Part shown: positions 28,901 through 38,592 of the stretch, piece by piece
How positions within the stretch are numbered: the first letter of the stretch is position 1
Layout: each line of letters begins with the position of its first letter
DNA from: Curtobacterium sp. Leaf261
GTDB lineage: Bacteria; Actinomycetota; Actinomycetes; Actinomycetales; Microbacteriaceae
Assembly: GCF_001422205.1 (NCBI RefSeq)
Contig: NZ_LMMJ01000001.1
Location: 766,822 to 830,821, forward strand
Length of the DNA stretch: 64,000 bases
Direction of reading: 5' to 3'
Program-made: the position numbers and the translations under genes
Notes under the pieces: generated by a model
Database searches by the model: none
Told to the model about the DNA's origin: nothing
The model's input: the letters and a program-made list of their open reading frames with translations, nothing else

Positions 28901-30776
28901 GTCCCATGACCTTGCGATGTTCGCCGATCCGCGGCAGATGATCGCAGGCACGGTGCGACCGCCGGTCGTCCCGATCGCGAATGAGCGGATCGCAGAACGG
29001 CATGTGTTCTCTATCGTGATCAGCGCGTTCTTCCGCGAACAGGCAGCGCTTCACCACCGCCGGTACCGTACGGTGAGCGACTTCTTCGGTGCGCCTGACG
29101 CCGAGCCCGCGGCGACCGCGCTCATCCACTGGCTCGACGACCTACCGGAAACTGTCCTCGAGTCGATCGAGGTCGCGCTTGCTCACACCGTTCGTGGGTC
29201 GTACGGCCGATCCGAGGAGTGGAAGAACTCCTTGAAGGAGCTCCTCACAAACGTCGGGGAAGAATTCGCGCAGGAGACCGACTTCTACCGGGAAGCCGCC
29301 GACAAGGCGTACGCGGAGCGCAAGGGCAAGGTCGGTGATCGATACGAGTTCATGCTGAGGACGATCAACGGCCGCGAGCTCCTCGGCTTCCTCGCGAATC
29401 GGAACATCCTGCCGAAGTACGGGTTCCCGGTCGACACGGTGGAGATGCGCACCCAACTCGACTCTCCACTGACCGGGCAGCTCGAACTCTCGAGGGACCT
29501 CTCGCAGGCGATCTTCGAGTACGCGCCGGGCACACAGATCGTCGCAGGCGGCAAGCTTTGGCGATCGATCGGTCTCGGGAGGCGGCGGGAACGGGAGCTC
29601 CCGCCGGTCTACTTCAGTATCTGCAAGGGCTGCGGCCTGTACCGCGAAGGGCTCGAGCGCGATGACGCGCCGTGCGGGCGATGTGGAACTGAGCCGACCG
29701 GCGCGCCGCGCCGGTACTTCGAGCCGCGCTTCGGCTTCATCGCGGAGGGCGGGAAGGAGCGCCCCGGGGACGGTCAGCCCCGCACGAGCTGGCATGGAGA
29801 GACACAGCTCGCTTCGACGGGCAACACCGTGTCGTTGACACAGCACCGGCTACCCGGGGCGATCGTGACGGCTGAGCTCTCCGAGCGCGCTCGGATGGTG
29901 CGCATCAATGTCGGCCCGACCGAGCAGGGCTTCTGGGTGTGTGAATTCTGCGGGCGTGCCATGGGCGGTTCCGCCGAACTTCCGAAGGGTGCGCATGACC
30001 ACGCGATGTCCGCGAAACCATGCACCGGCGGGTTCCGGCGGTACTCGCTGGCGCACAAGTACGAGACAGACATCGTCCGCATCTCGTTCAGCCGCCCGTG
30101 GTCCGGTGCGGACACCCGAGTGACCGCGCAGTCGACGCTGTACGCCGTCCTTCAAGCCGTGTCGAACCAGCTTGAGATCTCACGCGACAACATCGACGGC
30201 GTGACCGATGCGTTCGCGGACTCCGCGTCGATCACCCTCATCGACACCGTTCCCGGCGGTGCCGGGTACGCGCGACTGATCGCACAGAACATCGACTCTG
30301 TCCTTGCTCGCGCACTCCAGATCGCGCGGGACTGCGAGTGCGGACCGGAAACGAGCTGCTACCGCTCCCTGCGGACTTTTTCGAATCAGCGACTGCACGA
30401 TGACCTGGTCCGTGAAGCTGCGTCCACGTTCCTGGACGGGCTCCAGGTTGAGGCGACTCCGCTGACGATCCCGAGTTCGACGAGCGCGGCGATCCCGACC
30501 GACTTCGCGAACCCAGCTGTGGCTGGTGTGCTGAATCTGCTCGGCGATGTCGGCCAATCGGCGATGGTTGGTCTGGATGTGGGCCCGTCGAACGAGTGGC
30601 AGGTCGAGCTGGCCTGGGTTGAATCAAGGACTGCAGTCGTCATCGACCAAGACGTTCAACGTGACGCCTGGCTCGGCGACAAGGGATGGACTGTGATCCC
30701 GGCCGGAACTGGCTGGGCAGACGAAGCCGTCGCGATGGCCGTCGCCCAGGGAGTGGGGCCTGTGGTCCTCGAATGA
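25932..30776 (+). CDS. YprA/MrfA-type DEAH helicase with C-terminal DUF1998 (MZB) domain
   Basis: A 1,614-residue superfamily 2 helicase. RecA1 has ATGTGSGKTES (about residues 113-123), VVDEAHVYDGATGAEVGFL (DEAH near 257) and TSATVG. RecA2 has TTFELGVDVGELQSVVLRN and the motif VI stretch NYVQRAGRAGRR near residue 970. Two or more zinc-binding cysteine groups (CEACAG, CRNCGG, CPRCGW, CLHCGS) are inserted between the RecA halves. The C-terminus has the DUF1998/MrfA zinc-binding module: TVPGGAGYARL followed by CECGPETSCYRSLRTFSNQ. DISARM splits these functions between DrmA and DrmB; here they are one chain, as in MrfA. It probably tracks along DNA to license or trigger defence. Confidence 0.9.
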   Translation: MTGMIDPLSVSEAVASTYTRYLGSLIEPSDERLNSALHGAIERESDAGLTKGPYLHVQAPYVAGASPEQLIDEGTLSRRFERFGGRLPLSRPLYRHQEDAIRKVAAGRNVVVATGTGSGKTESFLLPILDAIQREAVGGRIGAGVRALLLYPMNALANDQLKRLRELLADTPEVTFGRYTGETQETEARAAEQFARQHPGERHLQNEIISRERMRANPPHLLLTNYAMLEYLLLRPADIELFETEDAAGTWRFIVVDEAHVYDGATGAEVGFLLRRLRERVAKNRPVQCIATSATVGSDHTRAAQFASDLFGSDFAFDAAVPDHQDVVTATREVFPSQVSENDDHVAAIRRLASEHPRTLDELVSLLGPSVPDRRALIDIVAAASAARDDSAAPPLSAKYHLFARATEGAFTCLTGAGPHVELVRRERCEACAGAMFEFAACRNCGGTYLCGSERVADGQRWFTPKSAASDKLVWLSLVASEPEVYDEDEVLLDEADDATTSPVTVRLCPRCGWLTQKDERSCPHDGCHGEALVAAERIRTARPGKCLHCGSARPNVIRRFESGNNAAVGVLTSSLYEELPPAQSADEAVLPGGGRKLLVFSDSRQQAAYFAPYLEDSHERFIRRRLVLAGTKSATFEDEPPRTTDIASIVRKSASDHGVFAVGETALERQTVAETWVQAELLSLDDRMSLEGTGLLTWRMYEGRAEPIPAMQRLGFADTETSDLLQALVRSLRLQGAVSPLEHVDPRHPVFEPRLGPIFVRGSGADRLRKVMSWLPTRGANRRSDYLARIFRAMSIDADVASTLEGLWKVLTAPDAMSRKWFTSSNVAGVGLVHQLDTTMVEGLVNTADTQLWRCSVCRRVAATNVRGVCETYRCIGELRAWCLPEPSHDDDHYRVLYRESAVVPLSASEHTAQWSSDRAAEIQQDFIAGRMNVLSCSTTFELGVDVGELQSVVLRNVPPTVSNYVQRAGRAGRRVDSAALILTYAQRRSHDLAMFADPRQMIAGTVRPPVVPIANERIAERHVFSIVISAFFREQAALHHRRYRTVSDFFGAPDAEPAATALIHWLDDLPETVLESIEVALAHTVRGSYGRSEEWKNSLKELLTNVGEEFAQETDFYREAADKAYAERKGKVGDRYEFMLRTINGRELLGFLANRNILPKYGFPVDTVEMRTQLDSPLTGQLELSRDLSQAIFEYAPGTQIVAGGKLWRSIGLGRRRERELPPVYFSICKGCGLYREGLERDDAPCGRCGTEPTGAPRRYFEPRFGFIAEGGKERPGDGQPRTSWHGETQLASTGNTVSLTQHRLPGAIVTAELSERARMVRINVGPTEQGFWVCEFCGRAMGGSAELPKGAHDHAMSAKPCTGGFRRYSLAHKYETDIVRISFSRPWSGADTRVTAQSTLYAVLQAVSNQLEISRDNIDGVTDAFADSASITLIDTVPGGAGYARLIAQNIDSVLARALQIARDCECGPETSCYRSLRTFSNQRLHDDLVREAASTFLDGLQVEATPLTIPSSTSAAIPTDFANPAVAGVLNLLGDVGQSAMVGLDVGPSNEWQVELAWVESRTAVVIDQDVQRDAWLGDKGWTVIPAGTGWADEAVAMAVAQGVGPVVLE

Positions 30777-30972
30777 GCACCTCGGACTGCACGAACGTCA
30801 TGGTGGCACCGGGCATGCCTGCGAAGACGGGCCAATCATCCTCAAGAATTGACGGTGCCTCATGCCATGATGTGCTCGCGCCTGTGAGTACAGCCAGGGG
30901 CGACCGTTCCACTAGCGTGATGAAACGTGCTCTGCTCCCTGGCAGTCGCACCGGGGTGAGAGGTACCACGAC
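30777..30972 (+). promoter_or_regulatory. 196-bp gap inside the defence locus, possible second promoter
   Basis: This is the only gap over 30 bp between the unknown gene and the UvrD-type gene. It contains TTGACG at about 30849 and a more AT-rich run (about 30832-30945), but no -10 box with standard spacing could be fixed. The following SNF2 gene may therefore have its own promoter. Confidence 0.3.
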
Positions 30973-33924
30973 GTGTCCCAGAGTGAAGCCATGCCGTTGA
31001 GCGAGATCCGATCGATCCCGAATGTGGCTCCTGGCAGCGTCGTCGTGGTTCGCGATGCCGAGTGGCTCGTCCTCTCGACGGAGGCCACAGCATCCGGGCT
31101 CCTCATCACCGTGCAGGGCCTGTCCGAACTCGTTCGGGACACCACGGCCACGTTCTACAGCGACATCGACGACATCGAGGTCCTCGATCCCGCCGCAGCG
31201 CGAGTCGTCGGCGATGACTCCTCGGGCTACCGGAGAGCGAAGCTCTGGCTCGAGGCAACGCTTCGCAAGACGCCGGTGCCGCTGCACGACACGGCCATGG
31301 GCGTCTCGACACAGATGCTCGCGGACCCGCTCGAGTACCAGCGCGAGGCCGTCCGCAAGGCACTCGATCCCGCCAACCTGCGTCCGCGAATCCTCATCGC
31401 GGACGCCGTCGGCTTGGGCAAGACCATCGAGATCGGGATGATCCTCGCTGAGCTGGTTCGGCGCGGACGGGGTGAACGCATCCTCGTGGTCACTCCGAAG
31501 CACGTCCTCGAGCAGATGCAGCAGGAGATGTGGACGAAGTTCGCCCTGCCGTTCGTCCGCCTCGACTCGGTCGGCATCCAGCGCGTTCGGCAAAAGCTCC
31601 CTGCCACCCGGAACCCGTTCAGCTTCTACAAGCGAGCGATCATCTCCGTCGACACGCTCAAGCAGGACCGGTATCGCAGTCACCTCGCGAAGCAGCGATG
31701 GGATGCGGTTGTCATCGACGAGTCGCACAACGTGATGAACAATGCGACGTTGAACGGGCAGCTCGCTCGGATCCTCGCACCGAACACCGAGGCACTCATC
31801 CTCGCCTCAGCAACGCCACACAACGGCAAGAAGGAGTCCTTCGCGGAGCTCATCAGGATGCTCGAGCCCACCGCGGTGACGCCGAGTGGCGAGATCATCA
31901 AGTCCGAGCTCGATCGACTCGTGGTCCGCCGCCACCGGCACAGCGCGACGGTCGCGAAGGAGGTCGGCTCGGACTGGGCCGAACGCCAGGAGCCGAACAA
32001 CGTCCTCGTGGCCGCCTCCCCCGCTGAGAACGCGATCGCGGACGAGCTGGCCCACGTCTGGTTGCATCCACACCCGGGCAGCTCCAACCCGTACTCCGGC
32101 GAGAACTCCTCGCTGTTCCCCTGGACGCTGGCCAAGGCGTTCCTGTCATCCCCGAAAGCGCTCGAGGAGTCGCTCACCGAGCGCTTGAAGCGAGTCCATC
32201 GAGGTGAGTCGTCGCCGGCCCGTGAACGCGAGATCGAGGCGCTCGAACGTCTGCTCGCCCTCACCGTGACCGCCCTCGATGCTAGATCGGCGAAGTACGA
32301 GGCGCTCCTTGCTCACGCCCGCGGGATCGGCGTCGGCCCGTCGTCGGATGACCGCCTCGTCGTGTTCTCGGAGCGCGTGCCCACGCTGCACTGGCTCCGG
32401 ACGAAGCTGCGCCACGACCTCAAGCTGCGGGAGGACCAGATCGCGGTCATGCACGGCGGGCTCACGGACGAGGAGCAGCAGCGACTCGTCGACTCTTTCA
32501 AGCAATCGTCCTCGCCCATTCGCGTCCTCGTGACGGGAGACGTCGCGAGCGAGGGCGTCAATCTCCACTCGCAGTGTCACGAGCTGGTGCACTTCGACAT
32601 CCCCTGGAGCCTCATCCGGATCGAGCAGCGGAACGGACGCATCGACCGCTACGGGCAGAAGCACGCGCCGCGCATCACCACGCTCCTGCTCGACCCGAGC
32701 AACGATCGCTTCGCCGGCGACGTGAGGGTGTTGAAGAACCTGCTCGAACGCGAGAACGAGGCGCATGGGGCACTCGGGGACGTTGCCTCACTCATGGGCA
32801 AGTACAGCGCGACTGCCGAAGAAGACGCCATCCGCGATGTCCTTCGCGGCAAGCAGACGCTCGATGAGACGGTTCGGACTGCAGACTCACTCCTGCATGA
32901 CGATTCGAACAGCCTCGAGGCGCTGTTCGCACAGATGGACGCCGCTCCGGCCGCAACTGCGACCGGTACCACCGCGACGACGACCGGCAGCACCGCAGCG
33001 GTTGCATCCCGCGCGAGTACCTCGGGTACGGGACTCTTCCCGGACCACGTCACCTTCCTCGACACGGCGCTCGACGAGCGCTCCGAGGTCCCGACGGACC
33101 CACCGGAGCGGGGCGGCGTCTCGTGGAAGCGGAGCACCGGCATCGCACAGCTCGTCCCCCCGCGGGACCTCAAGCAGCGTCTCGACGTCTTGCCCCAGTC
33201 CTACCTGCGTGACCGGAAGGTGACGGAGAACCTGGTGCTCGCCACCACCACCCCGCAGGCCAAGCAGAGCGCCGACGACGCCATCAACAACAAGGCGCAG
33301 AATTCCACGTGGCCCGAGGCGCACTACCTCGGTCCATTGCACCCCGTGCTCGAGTGGGCGAGTGACCACGCGTTGTCGCGCCTCGGACGCAACACGGTGT
33401 TCGCGGTTCGCGGAGACGTCGAGAGCCCGATGGTCCTCGTCCACGCGACGCTGACGAACCGGCGCGGCCAGGTCGTCGCGAGTTCGTACTGCACGGTGGA
33501 GTTCCCGACACCGTCCCTGCATGCGGTGCAATCCCACCCCGATGCTCGCTCGGCCCTGACCGCGATGGCGTTCTCCGCGTCGGTGACGACCAACCCCGGC
33601 AGGGTGGCGACGAGCGACCTGCAGCGCCTGATCCCGCTCGCGGTGGATGCGACGCGGGCCACGGCGGAGCAGTTGCTCGCGGCGTCGGGCGCCGACATCC
33701 AGAACCGCATCGAGGCGTGGGCTGAGCGCGCCACGGAGTGGCAGACGAGTGCCGCTGGGCAGACGCAGCTCCCGGGTCTGACGCGCCACCGGATCACGGT
33801 CGAGAAGGAACTGCAGATGGCCGAGGAGATGTCGCCGAACCAGCATTTCGTCCGGCCGCTCCTGGTGGTCGTGCCGGCCGACGAACCGGTGGACACCGCC
33901 CCGCTGAACGAGAACGAGGTCTGA
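30973..33924 (+). CDS. SNF2-family helicase, DrmD-like
   Basis: A 983-residue SNF2/RapA-type ATPase. Motif I is IADAVGLGKTIEIGMIL (about residues 142-158), the Walker B box is VVIDESHNVMN (DESH near 245), motif III ASATPHNGK, and the C-terminal domain has VMHGGLTDEEQQ, GDVASEGVNLHSQ and IRIEQRNGRIDRYGQ. The N-terminal 120 residues form a small beta-rich module. Thr/Ala-rich sequence near 655-680 is a linker. Class 1 DISARM encodes an SNF2-like helicase (DrmD) next to its methylase, which is the same order as here. The GTG start at 30973 has GAGAGG about 9 nt upstream; an ATG six codons later is possible. The methylase gene follows after 3 bp. Confidence 0.88.
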   Translation: MSQSEAMPLSEIRSIPNVAPGSVVVVRDAEWLVLSTEATASGLLITVQGLSELVRDTTATFYSDIDDIEVLDPAAARVVGDDSSGYRRAKLWLEATLRKTPVPLHDTAMGVSTQMLADPLEYQREAVRKALDPANLRPRILIADAVGLGKTIEIGMILAELVRRGRGERILVVTPKHVLEQMQQEMWTKFALPFVRLDSVGIQRVRQKLPATRNPFSFYKRAIISVDTLKQDRYRSHLAKQRWDAVVIDESHNVMNNATLNGQLARILAPNTEALILASATPHNGKKESFAELIRMLEPTAVTPSGEIIKSELDRLVVRRHRHSATVAKEVGSDWAERQEPNNVLVAASPAENAIADELAHVWLHPHPGSSNPYSGENSSLFPWTLAKAFLSSPKALEESLTERLKRVHRGESSPAREREIEALERLLALTVTALDARSAKYEALLAHARGIGVGPSSDDRLVVFSERVPTLHWLRTKLRHDLKLREDQIAVMHGGLTDEEQQRLVDSFKQSSSPIRVLVTGDVASEGVNLHSQCHELVHFDIPWSLIRIEQRNGRIDRYGQKHAPRITTLLLDPSNDRFAGDVRVLKNLLERENEAHGALGDVASLMGKYSATAEEDAIRDVLRGKQTLDETVRTADSLLHDDSNSLEALFAQMDAAPAATATGTTATTTGSTAAVASRASTSGTGLFPDHVTFLDTALDERSEVPTDPPERGGVSWKRSTGIAQLVPPRDLKQRLDVLPQSYLRDRKVTENLVLATTTPQAKQSADDAINNKAQNSTWPEAHYLGPLHPVLEWASDHALSRLGRNTVFAVRGDVESPMVLVHATLTNRRGQVVASSYCTVEFPTPSLHAVQSHPDARSALTAMAFSASVTTNPGRVATSDLQRLIPLAVDATRATAEQLLAASGADIQNRIEAWAERATEWQTSAAGQTQLPGLTRHRITVEKELQMAEEMSPNQHFVRPLLVVVPADEPVDTAPLNENEV

Positions 33925-33927
33925 CCC

Positions 33928-36900
33928 GTGGCGACACTGACATCCGAAGCGATCATCGTCGGCGAGGACTGGATCAGCGAGCACTACCTGACGACGGATG
34001 CGACATCGCAGTCGTTCCAGGCACGCGTGCGAGCACGTCGGTCTGCGTGGGACGAGACGGACGCGGACCACGACGAGTCCACCCGTGCTCGTTTCAGCGC
34101 CCACCGTTCCGAGCTCCTGTCCAGTGTAACGACGATCAGCCCGGAGACCGACGATGACGGCTCGGTGAGCGAAGCCGGACTGGAGGCAGTGCGCACCTTC
34201 CTGACGCACCTCCGGTCCGTCCTCGGGTACGTGGACGGCGCGTACGACATCCGTCACGCAGGTCCGCTGCGGTTCGTCGCGCTCCACGGCGTCTCTGGCG
34301 GCGCACCACTCGTGCTCCTCGACGCGAAACCGGTCGCACAGCTCGAGAGCCTGCTGGAGAAGAACGCGGAGACGCTGCTCGAACCGTGGGTCCTCGATGA
34401 CGAGGCCGAGGGCGAGACCTCCGTGGTGCGCGCTCTCTCGACCGTGTTCGCGAGCGAGACGCCGCCGACGTTCGCGCTCGTCATGGCCGGGCGCTGGATG
34501 CTCGTCGCAGAACGGGATCGGTGGTTCGAGGGCCGTTACCTCGCGATCGACCTGCAGCTCGTCTGCGAGCGGAACGACACCAAGCGCGGCGGTGAGATCG
34601 ACCGCATGTTGACGAGCGTCGAGGCCGCATCGCTCGCGCCTGACGCGGACGGTGAGATCTGGTGGTCAGCGACACTCGACGATGCCGTGAAGCACACCGT
34701 GGGCGTCTCAGAGGACTTGCGGGAGGGCGTCCGCGAGTCCATCGAGATCATCGCGAACGACGTGGTCACGCGCAGGGCCGCTGCCGGGCTGCCGCAGCTC
34801 CCGCCGTCCGAGGCGCAGCCCCTCGCCAAGCAATCGCTCCGCTACCTCTACCGCATCCTGTTCCTGCTCTATGCCGAGGCATCGCCCCAGCTCGAGATCC
34901 TGCCGGTCGGGTCACCGCAGTACGAGAACGGCTACAGCCTCGATCGTCTGCGGGAACTCACGCTCGTGGAACTGGCCTCGCCCGCGGCGCAGACTGGCAC
35001 GCACTTCTACGCGTCGCTCGCGGTGCTGTTCCGCATGGTGCACAACGGCCACCGTCCGGAACGGGACGAGCGTGACGGAACGCAGGAGGGCCTCCCGTTC
35101 GAGAGCATCCGGGCGGATCTCTTCGAGCCGGCTGCGGTCGCGCACATCGACGCAGTGCAGCTCAGCGACGCTGCGATGCAGCAGGTGCTCGCGCGGCTCC
35201 TGCTCAGCCGCGAGAGCCGCAGCCGGGACCGTGGATACATCAGCTATGCCGACCTCGGGATCAACCAGCTCGGCGCCGTGTACGAGGGCCTCATGTCCTA
35301 CACCGGCTTCTTCGCCGAGGAGGACCTGTTCGAGGTGGCGCCCGACGGCAACCCCGTGAAAGGTTCGTGGGTGCTGCCGGTCACGCAGGACAGCGACATC
35401 GAGACCCGGCACTTCCTGATGCGCACCGATGCCATCACGGGCGAACCGAAACGCGTTCGTCATGAGAAGGGATCGTTCGTCTACCGCCTCGCGGGTCGCG
35501 AGCGACAGCAGTCTGCCTCGTACTACACGCCGGAGGTCCTCACCCAGTTCACGGTTGGCCAGGCGCTCGAAGAACTCCTCGATCAGGACAACACGATCAC
35601 GCCCGCCGAGGAGATCTTGACGCTGACCGTGTGCGAGCCCGCACTCGGCTCCGGAGCGTTCGCGATCGAGGCCGTGCGGCAGCTCGCTGACCAGTACCTC
35701 ACGCGCCGGCAGAAGGAGCTCGGCGAGCGGGTCGACCCTGACGAGTACCCGGCCGAGCTACAGCGCGTGAAGGCGTCCATCGCCCTGCACCAGGTCTACG
35801 GCGTCGACCTCAACGCCACCGCGGTGGAGTTCGCCGAGATCACCCTGTGGCTCGACACCATGTCGAAGGGGCTGCAGGCGCCGTGGTTCGGCCTGCACCT
35901 CCGTCGCGGCAACTCGCTCATCGGCGCGCGTCGCGCCGTGTACGACCGCGCGTCCGTCGCATCGAAGGCCTGGCTCAAGACCGTTCCGAGGGTCGTTCCG
36001 TTCTTCACCCAGGAGGCACCGGAACCGGGCGCTCTGCGTGCCGACATCGACGGCACCGTGCACCACTTCCTGCTCCCCGCCGAGGGCTGGGGTAGCGCAG
36101 TCGACGCGAAGGAAGCGAAGGAACTCGCCCCGGAGGCTCTCGCCGCGCTCAAGGCATGGCGACGTCAGGTCCTCGCGAAGCCGACCAAGCAACAAACGGA
36201 CACCCTCATCGCCCTCGGATACCGGGTCGAGCGGCTCTGGGACATCGCACGTCGCCGACTCGAGATCGCCGAGCACGAGATCCGCCGGGACATACCGATC
36301 TGGGGTGCTGACGACCAGCCAGACGCTGGCGGCGCCGTGTCGCGCGAGGAGATCGAGCGGAAGCTCGGCGACCCGAACGGCGCGTATCAGCGGATCCGCC
36401 GCGCGATGGACGCGTGGTGCGCGATGTGGTTCTGGCCCCTCACGGACACCCTGACGAACGGGGCGACGCCCCCAACGCTCGACGAGTGGATCGCAACGCT
36501 CCGTGAGCTCCTCGGTGAGCACACGACGGCTCGACCCGCGGCCGCGCGGCAGGGGCAGGTGACGCTGGGTGCACGGCAGAGCGGATGGGAGGCGCTCAAC
36601 GACGAGGAGGCGGACGACCTCGCGTTCGCGAGTGCCACCGATCTCGACACGCTCCTCGCAGGCCGACCTTGGCTCGCCGCCGCAGAGCGAATCGCCGGAC
36701 AGCAGGGCTTCTTCCACTGGGAGCTCGACTTCGCTCCCGTGTTCGCCCGGGGCGGCTTCGACCTGCAAGTCGGGAACCCGCCGTGGGTGCGTCCGGACTG
36801 GAATGAATCGGCATCGCTAGGTGAGCACGACCCCTGGTGGACGCTGGCCACGAAGCCCCCCGTTGACGAGGAGATCCGGCGGCGCGAACTCGCGTTGACT

Positions 36901-38592
36901 GACCCGACAGTTCGCCGCTCGTACCTCGACGACTTGACCTCGGTTATCGCGGCCCGCTCGGCTGTGGGGAACATCATTACATACCCGATGAACGCGGGAC
37001 TGCGACCGGACCTCTACCGGTGCTTCATGGAGCAGACTTGGCGACATGCGAACCCGCGAGGTTCAGTCGGGTTGATTCACCCGGAGGCGCATTTCACGGA
37101 CGAGAGAGCGGGGGCTTTGCGTCGGGAGACTTATCAACGTCTTCGTCGCCACTGGCAATTCATCAATGAACTCCGCCTTTTTGACATTCACAACCTGGTA
37201 TCCTTTGGCGTACACGTTTATGGAAGTGACCGTTCTCCGAAATTTAGCCAAGCGACCAATCTCTATCACCCTAGCACCGCGCTCGGCTCCCTCCGACACA
37301 ACGGATCGGGCGAGGAGCCGGGTCTTAAAGACCGCGACGGCAACTGGGATCTGCACCCGCACCGCGGCCGAATAGTCGAAGTGAATGAGACTGTGCTGAA
37401 AACATGGCATGCAGTGCTAGAGGACGAGGACATCCCTCTGCGGCACACGCGAATGGTATACGCCGTGAATAGCGCGTCAGCGGGCGCAATGGATAAGCTC
37501 GCGCGAAGCAAGCGTATTGGGGATCTCGATCTCGAATTTAGTCGAGGTTGGAACGAGACCACTGACCGCAAGAGGCGGATGCTGGAAGTGGAATGGGGTC
37601 CAGTCGATGCTTGGGAGGACGTAATCCTCCAGGGGCCGCATCTCTTCGTGGCCAATCCTGCCTATAAGTCGCCGAACAAGTCCATGTCTAGCAATAAGGA
37701 CTGGTCACTGATTGACATCGAGGCGCTCGCTCCAGATTCGCTTCCGGTGACGGCCTACAAACCCGCGAACGCGAGGTCGGTTTACAATGCCGCTTACACG
37801 CACTGGGGTGTACGCGGGGCTGCTCGTGACCATCATCGACTCGCATGGCGCAGCATGGCTGCCAACTCAGGCGAGCGGACGCTCGTTAGCGTCATAATCC
37901 CCCCTGGGGCGGCTCATGTGCTCACCATCTATTCGACCGCCGTATTTCAAGATGAACGTGCTGACGTGCCTTCGCTCACTAGGCTCGGGGGGTTCACCAT
38001 GTCGTTAATTCTCGACTTTGCCGTCCGATCTGCTCCTCGTTCGAACATCATCAACAGCACGCTCGAACGCCTACCTCTATCTTCCGGACAACTTGATGAC
38101 GAGCTCCGCTACCGCTATCTACGTTTGATCGCTAATACCTCCGTCTATTCCGCGTTATGGTCTGAGAATCAGGACGCATCGGTTTTGAGAATGTCACTCC
38201 GCGACGGGCTGTCAAAAACCTGGACGCCATCTGTCCTTCTTCGAAAAGCCAGCGAACGGCGTCAAGCTCAGGTCGAGATAGATGCGATCGTTGCAATTAC
38301 ACTTGGCCTGACCGCCGACGAACTCTGCACCATCTACCGCACCCAGTTCGCGGTCCTCTACGGCTACGACCACAACGTCTACTTCTACGACGCGCACGGC
38401 CGCCTCGTGCCGAACGAAGTCCTGAAGGTTTGGCGGCAGAAGCAGGACGGCATCAGTGCCGAGGAACGCACGGCGACGAACGCATCCGGGAACACCTACA
38501 CCTACGAGCTCCCGTTCCGGACGCTCGACCGTGAGGCCGACATGCGGCAGGCATACGCACACTTCGAGAAGCTCCTGGAGGAGCGGTCATGA
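33928..38592 (+). CDS. Eco57I/DrmMI-like adenine-specific DNA methyltransferase
   Basis: A 1,554-residue gamma-class N6-adenine methylase. The N-terminal 500 residues are of unknown fold. The catalytic core has YYTPEVLTQFTV, SAM-binding motif I CEPALGSGAFAIEA (about residues 570-583), GVDLNATAVEFAEITLWL, and the catalytic NPPW tetrapeptide (near 950). About 320 residues are inserted between the acidic loop and NPPW, as in large Eco57I-like proteins. The C-terminal target-recognition half (about residues 990-1460) is encoded by DNA of clearly lower GC than both flanks. In DISARM the methylase marks host DNA; here it would protect host sites from the helicase partners. No nuclease motif is seen in the protein itself. 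The start is 3 bp after the DrmD-like stop; its stop overlaps the next ATG. Confidence 0.88.
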   Translation: MATLTSEAIIVGEDWISEHYLTTDATSQSFQARVRARRSAWDETDADHDESTRARFSAHRSELLSSVTTISPETDDDGSVSEAGLEAVRTFLTHLRSVLGYVDGAYDIRHAGPLRFVALHGVSGGAPLVLLDAKPVAQLESLLEKNAETLLEPWVLDDEAEGETSVVRALSTVFASETPPTFALVMAGRWMLVAERDRWFEGRYLAIDLQLVCERNDTKRGGEIDRMLTSVEAASLAPDADGEIWWSATLDDAVKHTVGVSEDLREGVRESIEIIANDVVTRRAAAGLPQLPPSEAQPLAKQSLRYLYRILFLLYAEASPQLEILPVGSPQYENGYSLDRLRELTLVELASPAAQTGTHFYASLAVLFRMVHNGHRPERDERDGTQEGLPFESIRADLFEPAAVAHIDAVQLSDAAMQQVLARLLLSRESRSRDRGYISYADLGINQLGAVYEGLMSYTGFFAEEDLFEVAPDGNPVKGSWVLPVTQDSDIETRHFLMRTDAITGEPKRVRHEKGSFVYRLAGRERQQSASYYTPEVLTQFTVGQALEELLDQDNTITPAEEILTLTVCEPALGSGAFAIEAVRQLADQYLTRRQKELGERVDPDEYPAELQRVKASIALHQVYGVDLNATAVEFAEITLWLDTMSKGLQAPWFGLHLRRGNSLIGARRAVYDRASVASKAWLKTVPRVVPFFTQEAPEPGALRADIDGTVHHFLLPAEGWGSAVDAKEAKELAPEALAALKAWRRQVLAKPTKQQTDTLIALGYRVERLWDIARRRLEIAEHEIRRDIPIWGADDQPDAGGAVSREEIERKLGDPNGAYQRIRRAMDAWCAMWFWPLTDTLTNGATPPTLDEWIATLRELLGEHTTARPAAARQGQVTLGARQSGWEALNDEEADDLAFASATDLDTLLAGRPWLAAAERIAGQQGFFHWELDFAPVFARGGFDLQVGNPPWVRPDWNESASLGEHDPWWTLATKPPVDEEIRRRELALTDPTVRRSYLDDLTSVIAARSAVGNIITYPMNAGLRPDLYRCFMEQTWRHANPRGSVGLIHPEAHFTDERAGALRRETYQRLRRHWQFINELRLFDIHNLVSFGVHVYGSDRSPKFSQATNLYHPSTALGSLRHNGSGEEPGLKDRDGNWDLHPHRGRIVEVNETVLKTWHAVLEDEDIPLRHTRMVYAVNSASAGAMDKLARSKRIGDLDLEFSRGWNETTDRKRRMLEVEWGPVDAWEDVILQGPHLFVANPAYKSPNKSMSSNKDWSLIDIEALAPDSLPVTAYKPANARSVYNAAYTHWGVRGAARDHHRLAWRSMAANSGERTLVSVIIPPGAAHVLTIYSTAVFQDERADVPSLTRLGGFTMSLILDFAVRSAPRSNIINSTLERLPLSSGQLDDELRYRYLRLIANTSVYSALWSENQDASVLRMSLRDGLSKTWTPSVLLRKASERRQAQVEIDAIVAITLGLTADELCTIYRTQFAVLYGYDHNVYFYDAHGRLVPNEVLKVWRQKQDGISAEERTATNASGNTYTYELPFRTLDREADMRQAYAHFEKLLEERS

